Below are positions 1 through 9,447 of a stretch of 64,000 bases of DNA, piece after piece. The notes beneath the pieces were generated by a model. That model was not told where the DNA came from. It made no database searches and saw nothing but the letters and a program-made list of their open reading frames with translations. The stretch's first letter is position 1, and every line of letters starts with the position of its first letter. The translations under genes and the position numbers were made by a program. Source of the DNA: Betaproteobacteria bacterium (lineage in GTDB: Bacteria; Pseudomonadota; Gammaproteobacteria; Burkholderiales; Burkholderiaceae_C); the NCBI GenBank assembly GCA_025358155.1, contig JANYKR010000039.1:35806-99805 (forward strand), read 5' to 3'.

Positions 1-2
1 CG

Positions 3-713
3 GCCGGCGGCGCATCGAGTTTCGAGTTCAGGCCGGGCCCGGTCTTTGCCCAGCTTGTGCTGGTCGACGAGATCAACCGGGCGACGCCGCGCACCCAGGC
101 TGCGCTGCTCGAAGCCATGCAGGAACGGCAGGTCACGCATGCGCTGGTCAGCCACCGCCTGCCCAGCCCATTTTGTGTGCTGGCGACGCAAAACCCGATC
201 GAACTCGAGGGCACCTACCCGCTGCCCGAGGCGCAGCTCGACCGCTTCATGTTCAAGCTCACCGTGCCGTTTCCGGACAGGGTCGCGCTGCGCCAGATGC
301 TCGACGTGTCACTCGACACCGAGCCCTCGGACACGCTGCACAGCGTCGCCGGCGCTGCCGATGTGCTGCGCATCACGCAACTGTGCCGTACGGTGCTGCT
401 GGCCGAGCGCTGCAAGGACGCGGCGGTCGATCTGATCCTTGCCACCCAGCCCGACGCCAGCGGCACTGATTCGTCACTGCGGCGGCACATCCGGTACGGC
501 GCCAGCCCGCGCGCGCTGCAGGCGGTGGTGCGCGCGGCGCGGGTGCGCGCACTGATGGCCGGGCGCGCGCATGTCGATGTCGATGACCTCGAAGCGCTGG
601 CCCTGCCGGTGCTGCGCCACCGCATCTTGCTGCGCTTGGAGAGCGAGCTCGACGGCATGGACGCAGACGCCACGCTGACATCGATCATCAACGCATGGCG
701 AGCGCGACTGTGA
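3..713 (+). CDS. MoxR-family AAA+ ATPase (5' end outside window)
   Basis: The frame is open from the first base of the window, so the N-terminus with the Walker A loop is missing. The visible 236 residues start with the MoxR pattern FRPGPVF and Walker B LVDEINRA. Sensor 1 ([20 protein letters not shown]) and the arginine-finger region (LDRFMFKL) follow, then the sensor 2 helix ([19 protein letters not shown]). MoxR ATPases act as chaperones that mature VWA or metal-containing complexes; the client is usually encoded next door. Here the next gene is DUF58 and two VWA proteins follow, which is the standard MoxR/Bat arrangement. The stop overlaps the next start (TGATG), showing translational coupling. 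Confidence 0.93.
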   Translation, partial: AGGASSFEFRPGPVFAQLVLVDEINRATPRTQAALLEAMQERQVTHALVSHRLPSPFCVLATQNPIELEGTYPLPEAQLDRFMFKLTVPFPDRVALRQMLDVSLDTEPSDTLHSVAGAADVLRITQLCRTVLLAERCKDAAVDLILATQPDASGTDSSLRRHIRYGASPRALQAVVRAARVRALMAGRAHVDVDDLEALALPVLRHRILLRLESELDGMDADATLTSIINAWRARL

Positions 714-1594
714 TGCGCGCTGCGCTGCCCAGCGAGCCGGAGCTGCGCAGCTTCGCGTCTGCGGCCGCGCAGTTGTTGATCGAGCGGCTGCCGCGCGCCA
801 GCGGTGCGCGCGCCGGGTCGCGCCGCGCCGGCATCGGCCTGCAGCATTTTGATCACCGTGACTATGCCCCGGGCGACGAAGTCCGGCATATCGACTGGCG
901 CCAGACGGCGCGGCGGCTGCGGCCGATCTTGCGCCGCTTCGAGTCGGAGTCGGTGACCGACTGGACGTTGGTGCTCGACGCCAGTTCGTCGATGGCGGTT
1001 CAGGATGCGGCCAAGTGGCAGTCGGCGGTGCAGATGGCGGCGGCGCTGAGTTACGCGTTGCTGCAGCTCGGCCACCGGGTCGGGTTGCTGGTCTTCGGCG
1101 AGCGGGTGCTGGCGCAAGTGGCGCGCGGCCGTGCCCAACACCACTACGCCGCCATCGCCCGGGTGCTGGCCGCACTGCAGCCGGCGCGCCGGGGCGAACG
1201 CTCGGCGCTGGGCGTGTGCGCGCAGCACCTGCACGGCGCCGCGTCGGTCTTCGTGATCGGCGATTTTCTGGCCCATGACGAGATGCGCCGCGACCTGGGC
1301 GCCATGGCCGCGCGCTGCACCACCTTGCACGTCATGCAGCTGCACGATGCCGCCGAGACGGCGCTGAGCGAGGGGGGTGACGTCGATCTCGAAGATGTCG
1401 AGACCGGTGCGCGCATGCCGGTGCGCGCCGACGCGCACGCCAGCCGGCTCGCCAGCGGCGAACGCGCGGCGATGACCCAGCGCTTGCGCAGTTTCTGCAA
1501 CCGCAGCGCTGTCGCTTTCACCGACTGGGACATCGCGCAGCCGTGGCAGCACACGCTGCTGGGTCACCTGGTCCAGGCGCGATCACGTTGTTGA
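713..1594 (+). CDS. DUF58 domain protein (VWA-like, MoxR partner)
   Basis: A 293-residue protein if it starts at the ATG at 713, which overlaps the moxR stop. An in-frame ATG at 695 would add six residues. The DUF58 core motif is clear (DYAPGDEVRHIDWRQTARR), followed by a MIDAS-like DASSSM at about residues 88-93. It lacks transmembrane segments. Members of the family are encoded between MoxR and Bat-type VWA proteins and are thought to take part in the same cytoplasmic chaperone complex. Its stop overlaps the TTG start of the following gene. Function is assigned by family and context only. Confidence 0.9.
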   Translation: MRAALPSEPELRSFASAAAQLLIERLPRASGARAGSRRAGIGLQHFDHRDYAPGDEVRHIDWRQTARRLRPILRRFESESVTDWTLVLDASSSMAVQDAAKWQSAVQMAAALSYALLQLGHRVGLLVFGERVLAQVARGRAQHHYAAIARVLAALQPARRGERSALGVCAQHLHGAASVFVIGDFLAHDEMRRDLGAMAARCTTLHVMQLHDAAETALSEGGDVDLEDVETGARMPVRADAHASRLASGERAAMTQRLRSFCNRSAVAFTDWDIAQPWQHTLLGHLVQARSRC

Positions 1595-3324
1595 GCTGGG
1601 TCACACCGGTCTGGCTGGTCGGGCTGGTGCTGCTGCCGGCGATTCGCTGGCTGCATCGCGGCGGTCGCCACCGGCTGGCGCTGCCGGTGGCCCATCTGGG
1701 TCTGTGGCGAGGCGCGGCCGCCAGCCCCGCCGCAGCGGGCCAACGCCGCCCGCCCGACCCGGCCTGGCGGCGCCGCGCGCTGCTGACTGCCCTGGTGCTG
1801 ACAGCACTGGCCGAGCCGCAGCTGCCCCGTCAGCGGCCGGACATCACGCTGTGGGTCGATGATTCAGTCAGCCTGCTGACGCGCGAAGCCCAAGGCACCC
1901 GCTTGGCCGATGGCTTGGCGCAGGCACGGTCGCTGCTGGCCGGGATGCCGGGCGCCGAGGTTGACGTGCGCACACTGAGCGACCCCTGGCACAGCCTCGG
2001 CCCGCTCAGCGACGCCAGCACGGCTATGCTGACCCAGGGTGCCGGGCGCAACCCGCCGCAGCCGCCGCCTGCCGGCCTGCTGCGCAGCGACAAGCTGCAG
2101 TGGCTGCTCACCGATGGCACCCAGCCGAGCTGGCTTGGCTGGCCGGGGGGCAGGCGCCCGGACCGTACGCTCTCGGTCGGCAAGTTGACCCGCAACGTCG
2201 CGGTCGAGCGCTTCTCAGCGCGACGAAACCTCGACCAACCCGACAAGCTGGACTTGCTGCTCAAGCTCAGCAACGGCGGCGACAGTGTCGAAACCCGCAG
2301 CGTTGTCATCGCCAGCGAGGCCGGAGAGCTGGCCAGGGCTGCCCGCCAACTCCAGCCCGGCGCCTCGGTGCTGGTGCTGTTGCAGGTGCAGGCGACAGTC
2401 GCGGCGGCCGGCTGGGTCCGCGCCACGCTGCAGCCCGGCGACGCGCTGGCCGAAGACGATCAAATCGCGCTCGACCTCGCCCCGCTTCGCGCCCGCCCGG
2501 TGGCGACCGATCCCGCCTGCCCCGCAGCGCTGGTCGCCGCAGTGGCCGCCCACCCCGGCCTGGTGATTGCCGCCTACGCAGCCCCCTACACGGCCAGCAA
2601 CCCGGCCAACAACCCAGCCCCCAACCCGGCCAGCAGCCCGGCCACCAACCCAGCCGCCAACCCGGCCGCCGTGCTCGACTGCGGCACAGCCCGCAGCGGC
2701 GCCCCGCTGCCGACGGTCCGCGTGCTGGCGCAGCGCACGCCGTCGTGGCCGACCGGCGCGGCGCGCTGGTCAACCCGGGTGGCCCCCGCCAGCCGCCTCC
2801 GGCTCGATGCCGACAGCCTGCCGGTGGCGGCACGGCTGCAGGCGACGCCGGCGGATGCGGTGCTGCTGGCCATCGGCGACGAGCCGGTGATCATCAGCCG
2901 GGGCGGACCCGCTACGCTGCTGGAGACCTCCGTGGACTTTGCCGCGCTGGCCAACCTGCACGGCCCGCAAATCCCCTTGCTGCTGAACCTGATGCTCGAG
3001 CAGGTGCTCGGCCCTGGCTTGCTCGATGGCATCGCCCTCACGCAGCGCAGCCCGACGGCGGCGAGGGTGGTGCCGTCGCGGCCCGCAGCCGACACGCCGG
3101 GCGAGAGCCCGTCGCGCGAGTCGCGCCTGTTGCGTGGTGCCACCCAGCCGCTGCTGGCCCTGGCTGCGCTGGTGCTGCTGTGGGAAATCGGCGCGCTGGC
3201 GCGTCAAGGCTGGCAGCAGCGGCGCGCGGAGGCGTCTCGCCACGGCAGCGCCGCGCACCGGCCGGGCCCGGTGGCACGACCGCTTGCCGCTTCGGGCAAG
3301 CCCGCCGAGGTGCCGGTCGAGTGA
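1588..3324 (+). CDS. BatA-like membrane protein with degenerate VWA domain
   Basis: About 578 residues. No ATG lies near the start: TTG codons at 1588 and 1591 are the likely starts and overlap the DUF58 stop, so the start is uncertain. The N-terminus has two membrane segments (WLVGLVLLPAIRWL and ALLTALVLTALAEPQL), as in aerotolerance BatA proteins. A DxSxS-like MIDAS (VDDSVSL) follows at about residue 90. The middle carries an Ala/Asn/Pro-rich tract made of 12-base repeats. The C-terminus has a last membrane helix (LLALAALVLLWEIGALA). It probably anchors the MoxR/DUF58 complex to the membrane. The stop overlaps the GTG start of the next gene. Confidence 0.8.
   Translation: MLSWVTPVWLVGLVLLPAIRWLHRGGRHRLALPVAHLGLWRGAAASPAAAGQRRPPDPAWRRRALLTALVLTALAEPQLPRQRPDITLWVDDSVSLLTREAQGTRLADGLAQARSLLAGMPGAEVDVRTLSDPWHSLGPLSDASTAMLTQGAGRNPPQPPPAGLLRSDKLQWLLTDGTQPSWLGWPGGRRPDRTLSVGKLTRNVAVERFSARRNLDQPDKLDLLLKLSNGGDSVETRSVVIASEAGELARAARQLQPGASVLVLLQVQATVAAAGWVRATLQPGDALAEDDQIALDLAPLRARPVATDPACPAALVAAVAAHPGLVIAAYAAPYTASNPANNPAPNPASSPATNPAANPAAVLDCGTARSGAPLPTVRVLAQRTPSWPTGAARWSTRVAPASRLRLDADSLPVAARLQATPADAVLLAIGDEPVIISRGGPATLLETSVDFAALANLHGPQIPLLLNLMLEQVLGPGLLDGIALTQRSPTAARVVPSRPAADTPGESPSRESRLLRGATQPLLALAALVLLWEIGALARQGWQQRRAEASRHGSAAHRPGPVARPLAASGKPAEVPVE
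2593..2664 (+). repeat. In-frame 12-base tandem repeat, about six imperfect units
   Basis: Six 12-base units of the type GCCnnCAACCCG follow each other. They encode four-residue blocks such as ASNP, ANNP, APNP, ASSP, ATNP and AANP within the BatA-like protein. The units are aligned with the codon frame, so gain or loss of a unit would keep the reading frame. Confidence 0.85.
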
Positions 3325-5858
3325 ACCTCAAGGGCGCACGCACCTGGGTCGCGCTGGCCTTGCAATTGGCCGCGCTGGGGGTGCTGGTTGTGGCGCTGCT
3401 GGGTGGCTCGTGGCTGGACCCGCGCAGCCGGCCGCGTGTGCTGGTGCTGCTGGATCGGTCCCAGAGCGTGCCGCAGGCGGACGCCGACCAGGCGCTTGCG
3501 GCGGCGGTTCGGGCGGCCAAAGCTGCCGGGGTGGGCGAGGTGCAGCTGCTGGAGTTTGCCGGCCGGCCGGCCACAGCTACCGCAGCGAGCGCAGCGGCCT
3601 CGACCAGCACCCCGGCCACGGGCCCGGCGGACACGCTGAGCCCGGCTTCGACCCACATCGAAGCGGCGCTGGACGCAGCCTTGGCCGCCCATGCACAGTC
3701 GCCCTTTGCCAGCCTCGTGATCATCTCTGACGGCCTGGAGAACGAGGGCGATGCGGCACGCGCCTTGGCTGCGGTGCGGGGGGCCGGGCTGCCGCTGCAG
3801 TGGCTGGCGGTGGGCCGTGCACCACCGCCCACCCGCATCGCGCAGGTGCTGGCGCCGCAGCGCGCGCTGGCCGGCCAGCGGATCGACATCAGCGTGCAGT
3901 TGGTGGGCCCATCGGTGGGGCAATCGGCGAGGCAATCGGCGGGGCAATCTGCCGGCAAATCAGCCGACCCGTCGGGCCAGCGCCTGCAGGTCAAGGCAAC
4001 CACCCACGCCCCGGGCGGCGAGACCTGGGTGAGCCGCAGCCCGGCGGATGGCGCCGGCCGGGCAACGGTCAGCCTCGACGCCAGCCACACCGGCGCGCTG
4101 CGGGTGGATCTGGCCCTGGAGGACCCGGCAACAGCCCGTGTGCTCGACAGCTTGCCCGACGCCGCGCTGATCGATGTCGCAGCGCCCGCGGCCATGCTGT
4201 ACGTGCAGGGGTCGGCCGGGCCCCTGGCGCGCAGCCTGGTCAACGGCGGCTGGTCGCTGAAGGTGGTTGCCGCCGCGCAGCTCGATGCCCAGGCCGACGC
4301 GCTGGCCGGCTACCAGGCGGTGGTGCTCGATGACGTCGCCGTGTCTGCCGCCAGCCCGCGTTTCTGGCGGGCGCTGGCCGATGCCGTGCGGCAGCGTGGG
4401 CTCGGCCTGCTGGTGCTGGGCGGTGAACAGGCTTTCGCGGCAGGCGGCTACCGAGAATCGACGCTCGAGACGGTGTTGCCGGTGTTGTCGGAGCCGGCCG
4501 CGCTCGACCAACCGGCGGCCATCGTCTTTGCGGTAGACAAATCAGGCAGCATGGGCCAGGGCAGTGCGGGCGTTGATCGCTTTGCACTGGCGCAGCGCGC
4601 GGTGCTGGAGACCGCGCGCGGCCTGACCGAACGCGATGCGCTGGGCCTGGTGGTGTTTGATGTGCTGCCGCGGGTGCTGATCCCGCTGGGCCCCGCCGCT
4701 GCTGGCACGCTGGCCCTGGCGCGCGATTGGCAGGCCAGCCCGGGCGGCGGGACCCGACTCGCGCCGGCGCTCGATGCGGCGATCGCCCAGCTTGAGCGCT
4801 CGGCTGCGGCCCGGCGTTTGCTGGTGCTGGTGACCGATGGCTTTGTCGATGACGCACCACTGACCGGGCTGCGCGAGCGGCTTGAGCGCTCGCACATCGA
4901 GACCATCGCCCTGGCCGTCGGGCCCGACGCCGATGTCGCGGCTCTGCAGCGGCTGGTCGGCGCGGCAACCGGCGCGGGGCAGGTGATTCGGGTGGACCAG
5001 GCCGCCGGGCTGCCGCTGGCCATGCGCTCGGGGCTGGAGCGCCGCCGCACAAAGCTGGAGCGCGGCAGCCTGGCCGTGCAGCAGCGGCAGCCCCTGCCGT
5101 TTGCGCCCGGGAGCTGGGCCGACTGGCCGGCCGTCGCGGCTTACGCGGTCACCCGCGCCCGACCCGAGGCGGTGGTGGCGGTGCAAAGTGAGCGCGGCGA
5201 CCCGCTGATCGCCTACCAGCGCTCTGGCCTGGGCCGGGTGGCGGTGGTCACCAGCGGTCTGGGGCGCGGCACGCCGTTGTGGTTGCCGTGGCAGCAATGG
5301 CCCCGGCTGGCCGGCGGGCTGGCCGAGTGGATCGGGGGCACGGACGGAGCGGTTTCGCTCACGGTGTCGGATTTGCCCGGCGCGCTGCAGGTTGAGGCCG
5401 AGGTCCGCCCTGGCCTGGGCTTGGGCGAGTCCGCTGGCGTGTCCATCGCGGTCGACACGCCGGTGTCCCGAGGGCAAGTGCTGGCCACCGAAGCACTTGC
5501 AGCGGGGCGGCTGCGCGCAACGCTGCCCAACGCAGGGCCTGGCCTCTACAGCTTTGTGGTGTCGGATGCGCAAGGGTCCAGGCGGTACCTGCACCTGCGG
5601 CGCGATCGGGCCGAGAACGAGGCCTGGGGCATCAACCCGGCCGTGGACACCTGGGTGGCCAGCGGGCTCGCCAGCCGCTGGCGTGCGGACTTCCCGGCCC
5701 GCGGCGGCGAAGGGCTGCGCCGGCCCGCCGACCGCTGGTTGATCGGGCTCGCTCTGGCCCTGTTCTTGTCAGGCGTTGTGGTCGACCGGGCGGGGCTGCA
5801 GCGCCTGGGCTCGCGGCAAGCCTTGCGCCGGTGGCGTTGGCATTGGCCCTCACGCTGA
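3321..5858 (+). CDS. Large membrane protein with two VWA domains and a GATase-like domain
   Basis: An 845-residue protein starting at a GTG that overlaps the previous stop (GTGA). The open frame extends much further upstream, but that part only shadows the previous gene. Order of parts: N-terminal helix (residues about 9-30), VWA 1 with MIDAS DRSQS and IISDGLENEGD, a class I glutamine-amidotransferase-like segment (about 290-390, LLVLGGEQAF), VWA 2 (about 395-590) with MIDAS DKSGSM and LVTDGFVDD, and a C-terminal helix near 810-830. This architecture is known downstream of MoxR-DUF58. It likely acts in the envelope as an effector of the MoxR complex. No signal of catalysis is visible. Confidence 0.85.
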   Translation: MNLKGARTWVALALQLAALGVLVVALLGGSWLDPRSRPRVLVLLDRSQSVPQADADQALAAAVRAAKAAGVGEVQLLEFAGRPATATAASAAASTSTPATGPADTLSPASTHIEAALDAALAAHAQSPFASLVIISDGLENEGDAARALAAVRGAGLPLQWLAVGRAPPPTRIAQVLAPQRALAGQRIDISVQLVGPSVGQSARQSAGQSAGKSADPSGQRLQVKATTHAPGGETWVSRSPADGAGRATVSLDASHTGALRVDLALEDPATARVLDSLPDAALIDVAAPAAMLYVQGSAGPLARSLVNGGWSLKVVAAAQLDAQADALAGYQAVVLDDVAVSAASPRFWRALADAVRQRGLGLLVLGGEQAFAAGGYRESTLETVLPVLSEPAALDQPAAIVFAVDKSGSMGQGSAGVDRFALAQRAVLETARGLTERDALGLVVFDVLPRVLIPLGPAAAGTLALARDWQASPGGGTRLAPALDAAIAQLERSAAARRLLVLVTDGFVDDAPLTGLRERLERSHIETIALAVGPDADVAALQRLVGAATGAGQVIRVDQAAGLPLAMRSGLERRRTKLERGSLAVQQRQPLPFAPGSWADWPAVAAYAVTRARPEAVVAVQSERGDPLIAYQRSGLGRVAVVTSGLGRGTPLWLPWQQWPRLAGGLAEWIGGTDGAVSLTVSDLPGALQVEAEVRPGLGLGESAGVSIAVDTPVSRGQVLATEALAAGRLRATLPNAGPGLYSFVVSDAQGSRRYLHLRRDRAENEAWGINPAVDTWVASGLASRWRADFPARGGEGLRRPADRWLIGLALALFLSGVVVDRAGLQRLGSRQALRRWRWHWPSR
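3917..3964 (+). repeat. In-frame 12-base tandem repeat, four units
   Basis: Four units close to GGGGCAATCGGC encode a Gln/Ser/Ala-rich stretch (VGQSARQSAGQSAGKSAD) between the first VWA domain and the middle of the large VWA protein. Units 1-3 differ at one or two bases, and unit 4 is more diverged. Confidence 0.8.
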
Positions 5859-5912
5859 CCCGCAGACGTTGACGCCATCCGCCGCACGCCGGCTGATCAG
5901 CCCCACCCGCCA

Positions 5913-6632
5913 TCAGCCCTTACCCGCATTCAGAAAGGCCCGCGCCCAGTCGCCGTGCCGGCCGGTGGCGATGGCCTCGTGCGTGCCATCGGCCGCCACC
6001 CGCCCATCGCGCATCAGCAACACCCGGGCCCCCAGCTGGATCGCGTCGGCCGGATCGTGGGTGATGATGATCGCCGCCAGCCCGCCGGCGAGCCTGGCTT
6101 TCAGGCGCGCCAGCAGGTCAATCCGGGTGAGCCGGTCGACGTTGCCAAACGGCTCGTCGAGCAGCAGCAGCTGGGCCTCGGCCGCCAGCGCCCGCGCCAG
6201 CGACACACGCTGCGCTTCACCGCCCGACAGCGAGGCCACATCGCGCCCGTCCATCGCTGTCAGGCCCATGTCTTGCAGCGCCGCACGGGCCCGTGCCTGG
6301 CGGCTGGCCTTGTCGGCCGCGTGGATGGCAAACGCGACATTGCCCACCGCGTCGAGATGCGAAAACAGCGTGGCATCCTGAAACGCCAGCGCCAGCGCCC
6401 GGCGCTCCGGTGCCACCCGTACCTTGCCGGCGGCAGACACCTCGCTGCCCTGCAGATGAACGCTGCCGTGGGTGGGCGCGTCGAAGCCCGCGATCATGCG
6501 CATCAGCGACGTCTTGCCGCTGCCCGACGGGCCCAGGATGGCCAGCACCTCGGCGCTGGCCAGCTCGAAGGACACCTGCGACACCACCGCCCGGCCGGCA
6601 ATCACCCGCGACAAGGATTTCACTTCAAGCAT
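5913..6632 (-). CDS. ABC transporter ATPase, ferric-iron type (FbpC-like)
   Basis: A 239-residue ATPase starting at ATG 6632 (MLEVKSL); the open frame upstream is an artefact. It has Walker A GPSGSGKTS, signature LSGGEAQRVSLARAL, Walker B LLLLDEPFG and the switch His in IIITHDPADA. It lacks the C-terminal regulatory domain of longer FbpC/MalK proteins. It lies 46 bases after a two-domain FbpB-type permease that itself follows an iron-binding protein, so it energises ferric-iron import at the cytoplasmic face. It converges with the VWA gene; only 54 bases separate the two stops. Confidence 0.9.
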   Translation of the reverse strand: MLEVKSLSRVIAGRAVVSQVSFELASAEVLAILGPSGSGKTSLMRMIAGFDAPTHGSVHLQGSEVSAAGKVRVAPERRALALAFQDATLFSHLDAVGNVAFAIHAADKASRQARARAALQDMGLTAMDGRDVASLSGGEAQRVSLARALAAEAQLLLLDEPFGNVDRLTRIDLLARLKARLAGGLAAIIITHDPADAIQLGARVLLMRDGRVAADGTHEAIATGRHGDWARAFLNAGKG

Positions 6633-6678
6633 GACGCAAGCGCTCCGCTGAACCGACGACCTGACCGGTGCAAGGGCC

Positions 6679-8358
6679 TCATGCAGCACCGGCCTGCCTG
6701 TGGCTATTTTGCCTGTGGCTACTGCCGCGCCGACCGCCGCCGAGCTGGCTGACACGCCAGCCGCACAGCAGCAGCGGCAGCAGCAGCAGCGCCTGGGTGA
6801 TCAGCACCCACACCGCCGCGCGGTCCATGTTCTGGTGCCGCGAGAAGGCGTAGATCTTGAGCGCCGGCGACGAGTAGCCGAAGGGCTGCAGCATCAGGCT
6901 CATGTCGAGCTCCTTGAGCGACTCCATGAACACCAGCGCGCAGCCCAGCAGCAGCGCCGGCCACAAATGCCCGGCAAAGGCCGTGATGCGCGCCCGCACC
7001 GGCCCCATGCCGAACACCCGCGCCGCCTCGATGGTGGCCTGCGGCGTGCGGTGCAGCGCGTCGAGCACTGGCAGCATCGCAAACGGCAAGAAACGCAGCG
7101 CTTCGGACAGCACGATCAGCAGGCGGCTGTCGCGCATCGGGCCCAGCCACTGGGCGCCCAGCGAGCCGTCGCGGCTCATCATCACAAAGGCCAGCGCCAG
7201 TACCAGCGAGGGCAGGAAATAGTTGCTCAGGAACAGCCACGGCACCCGCTCGGCCAGGCTGGAGCGCCCGCCCGAGCGCAGCAGCAAGGCCGTGAGCGCG
7301 CACACCGCTGCCACCAGCAGCGCGGTGCAGAGCGAGGTGCCGGCGGCATTGAGCATGTCCCCGGGGATCGCGGCGAAGCGGGTGCGGTCCCACAGGCGCC
7401 AGGCCCAGCGCAGCGTGATGACCTCGGGAATCCAGAACCCGGGCAGCGAGCACAGCACGCTCCAGGCCAGCAGCACCCAAGCTGCGGGCCGGGGCAAAGG
7501 CTTGCGTGAGGCGGCGGCCAAGGCCGGCGCAACCGGGTTCTGGTTGACCACCCGGGTCGATGCCCAAGCGGCCACGGCCACCAGCGCCACCGAGGGCACG
7601 ATCATCACCACCGACACGGTGGCCGCCACCGCTGAACTCTGGCTGGCCAGCCAGAGGTTGTGCACGCCCACGCTCAAGGTGTCGATGCCCAGCCGCTCGG
7701 CCGTGGCGTAGTCGCCGATGGCCAGCGCAAACACGATCATCAGCCCTGCCGCAGCCGGCACGGCATAGGCCGGCAAATGCACCCGCAGCAGCCGCTGCCA
7801 GGGGCCCAGGCCCAGCCCGGCGGCCAGCTCGCCAAACGCGGTCGGGATGCGGGTTGAGGCCACCAGAAAGACCACAAACACATACGACGAGCAGGTCAGC
7901 CCGTACTGGATGGCCAGGGCGTGTCGGCTCTGGAAGAACTCGGACGAGAACACCACGGTCCAGATGCTGGCGCTCACCGAGGGCGCGAACAACAGCGGCA
8001 GCAAGGCCAGCAGGCTGACCAGCCACCGACCTCGAAAATCAAAGCGCGAGACCGCCAGCGCCGGCACGGCGCCCACGGCAAAAGCCACTGCAGCCGCCTC
8101 GAACGCCAGAGACAGGCTCATGCGGGCCTGGTGCGGCAGGCTGGTGCGGCTGAAGTGGGCCAACCAGCCGCCATCAAACAGCACGGGCGCCGCCGTCAGC
8201 AGCAAATAGCCTGCCGGCAGCAACGCAAACCCGGCCAACACCAGGGCAAAGGCCAGGCGTGCCAGGTCGGCAGCGCTCGTGCCTGCCCAGGGCCGCCCGG
8301 CCGGCCGGGGCGGCGGCGTGGCGGTCTTGTCAGCGCTCAGCGTCGAAACGAATTTCAT
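6679..8358 (-). CDS. Ferric-iron ABC permease, fused two-domain FbpB type
   Basis: About 559 residues from ATG 8358 (MKFVSTLS); ATG 8403 is an alternative, and both overlap the end of the binding-protein gene. The protein contains two copies of the six-helix permease unit. Each has an EAA-like cytoplasmic loop (LGLGPWQRLLRVHLPAY in the first half, EAARVFGMGPVRARITAF in the second). This fusion is typical of FbpB/FutB iron permeases. It forms the membrane channel of the importer with the neighbouring ATPase and binding protein. Confidence 0.9.
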   Translation of the reverse strand: MKFVSTLSADKTATPPPRPAGRPWAGTSAADLARLAFALVLAGFALLPAGYLLLTAAPVLFDGGWLAHFSRTSLPHQARMSLSLAFEAAAVAFAVGAVPALAVSRFDFRGRWLVSLLALLPLLFAPSVSASIWTVVFSSEFFQSRHALAIQYGLTCSSYVFVVFLVASTRIPTAFGELAAGLGLGPWQRLLRVHLPAYAVPAAAGLMIVFALAIGDYATAERLGIDTLSVGVHNLWLASQSSAVAATVSVVMIVPSVALVAVAAWASTRVVNQNPVAPALAAASRKPLPRPAAWVLLAWSVLCSLPGFWIPEVITLRWAWRLWDRTRFAAIPGDMLNAAGTSLCTALLVAAVCALTALLLRSGGRSSLAERVPWLFLSNYFLPSLVLALAFVMMSRDGSLGAQWLGPMRDSRLLIVLSEALRFLPFAMLPVLDALHRTPQATIEAARVFGMGPVRARITAFAGHLWPALLLGCALVFMESLKELDMSLMLQPFGYSSPALKIYAFSRHQNMDRAAVWVLITQALLLLPLLLCGWRVSQLGGGRRGSSHRQNSHRQAGAA

Positions 8359-9406
8359 TGACGAACTTGATGGCCTGTTCGCGCTGGCCTGCCATCTCGT
8401 CAAGCGGCACGAAGTCGATCTTGAACCGGCCGTTCACCAGGCCCTGCTCGGCACCGAGCTTGACCATCAACGGATGGACCGCCACATCGGGCAGCACCGA
8501 ATACTGCTGGGTGCGATCGACGATCAACTGCTGGCCTTCTCTGGAAGCCATGTACTCGAGCAGTGCGACAGCGAGGTCGCGATTTTCGGTGGCCTTGGTC
8601 ACTCCCGCAGCCGAGCGCATGATGAAGGTGCCTTTGCCCGCCTGGCTGGGAAAGTACACCCCCACCGCATCGGCCCAGGCTTTTTGCTCCGGGTTGGCCG
8701 CCATCAACGGGTGGTAGTAGGTGTTCATCAGGGCCACGTCGCACTTGCCCTCGAAGATCGCCCTGGCCTGCTCGCGGTCGTTGCCTTTGGGTGCGCGGGC
8801 CAGGTTGGCGCCTATTCCGGAGATCACCGCGCGCGCCTTGGCCTCGCCGAACGAGGCGTAGAACATGCCGAACAACGCCAGGTTGTAGTCATGGCTGCCA
8901 GAGCGCACGCAGATGCGGCCCTTCCACTTGGGGCTGGCGAGGTCTTCGTAGCTCGACAGGTCGCTGGGTTTGACCCGCGCCTTCGAGTAGAAGATGACCC
9001 GCGCACGGTAGGCATCGACGAAGAAGCGCCCCGCCGGGTCCATGAACTGCGCTGGGATGGCCGCGCTGATCTTGGCCGATCTGATCGGCTCCAGCAAACC
9101 GCGTTGCGCCGCGATGTCGAGCAACTCGGCGTCCTTGGTGATCACCACATCGGCCTCGGTGGGGCGGGATTCGAGCCGGTTCACCAGGCCCTGATCCATG
9201 AACACGCCGATCACCTTGGCGCCGCTGCGGGCTTCGAAGGCATCCAGGATCGGCCGCAAGGTGCCCTGGTCCGTGCGGTCAGAAATAACCCGCAGCTGCC
9301 GCTGCTGCGCGGGGGCCGCTGTCGACAGCGTGATCGCGCTTGCCAGTACCAGCAGGCTCGGCAGCCACCGCTGCGCCAGGCCCGTCCTCTGTGCCAGACC
9401 CGTCAT
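8330..9406 (-). CDS. Periplasmic Fe(III)-binding protein (FbpA/FutA-like)
   Basis: A 358-residue protein starting at ATG 9406, chosen because it directly precedes a signal peptide (WLPSLLVLASAITLSTAAPAQQ). The fold family is shown by LRVISDRTDQGTLRPILDAF at the mature N-terminus. The tyrosine pair in MNTYYHPL corresponds to the iron-ligating YY of the FbpA/FutA group. It delivers ferric iron to the FbpB-like permease encoded just downstream; the two genes overlap. A strong inverted repeat sits 42 bases upstream of the start. No convincing Fur box was recognised. Confidence 0.9.
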   Translation of the reverse strand: MTGLAQRTGLAQRWLPSLLVLASAITLSTAAPAQQRQLRVISDRTDQGTLRPILDAFEARSGAKVIGVFMDQGLVNRLESRPTEADVVITKDAELLDIAAQRGLLEPIRSAKISAAIPAQFMDPAGRFFVDAYRARVIFYSKARVKPSDLSSYEDLASPKWKGRICVRSGSHDYNLALFGMFYASFGEAKARAVISGIGANLARAPKGNDREQARAIFEGKCDVALMNTYYHPLMAANPEQKAWADAVGVYFPSQAGKGTFIMRSAAGVTKATENRDLAVALLEYMASREGQQLIVDRTQQYSVLPDVAVHPLMVKLGAEQGLVNGRFKIDFVPLDEMAGQREQAIKFVNEIRFDAER

Positions 9407-9447
9407 GTCACGATCTCTCAAAATCAGTTGCAAACACCAGAAACCGG

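Noticed and set aside
215-1567. Long antisense open frame of 450 codons
   Set aside because: It lies opposite the MoxR and DUF58 genes, has no recognisable domain and is composed of residues expected from antisense GC-rich codons.
2100-3320. The reading frame of the large VWA protein stays open 1.2 kb upstream of its GTG start
   Set aside because: That part is a GC-rich shadow of the BatA-like gene in another frame, with no conserved domain; the GTGA overlap gives the natural start.
5891-5902. Palindrome GGCTGATCAGCC between convergent genes
   Set aside because: It has no loop and cannot form a normal hairpin; too short to call an operator.
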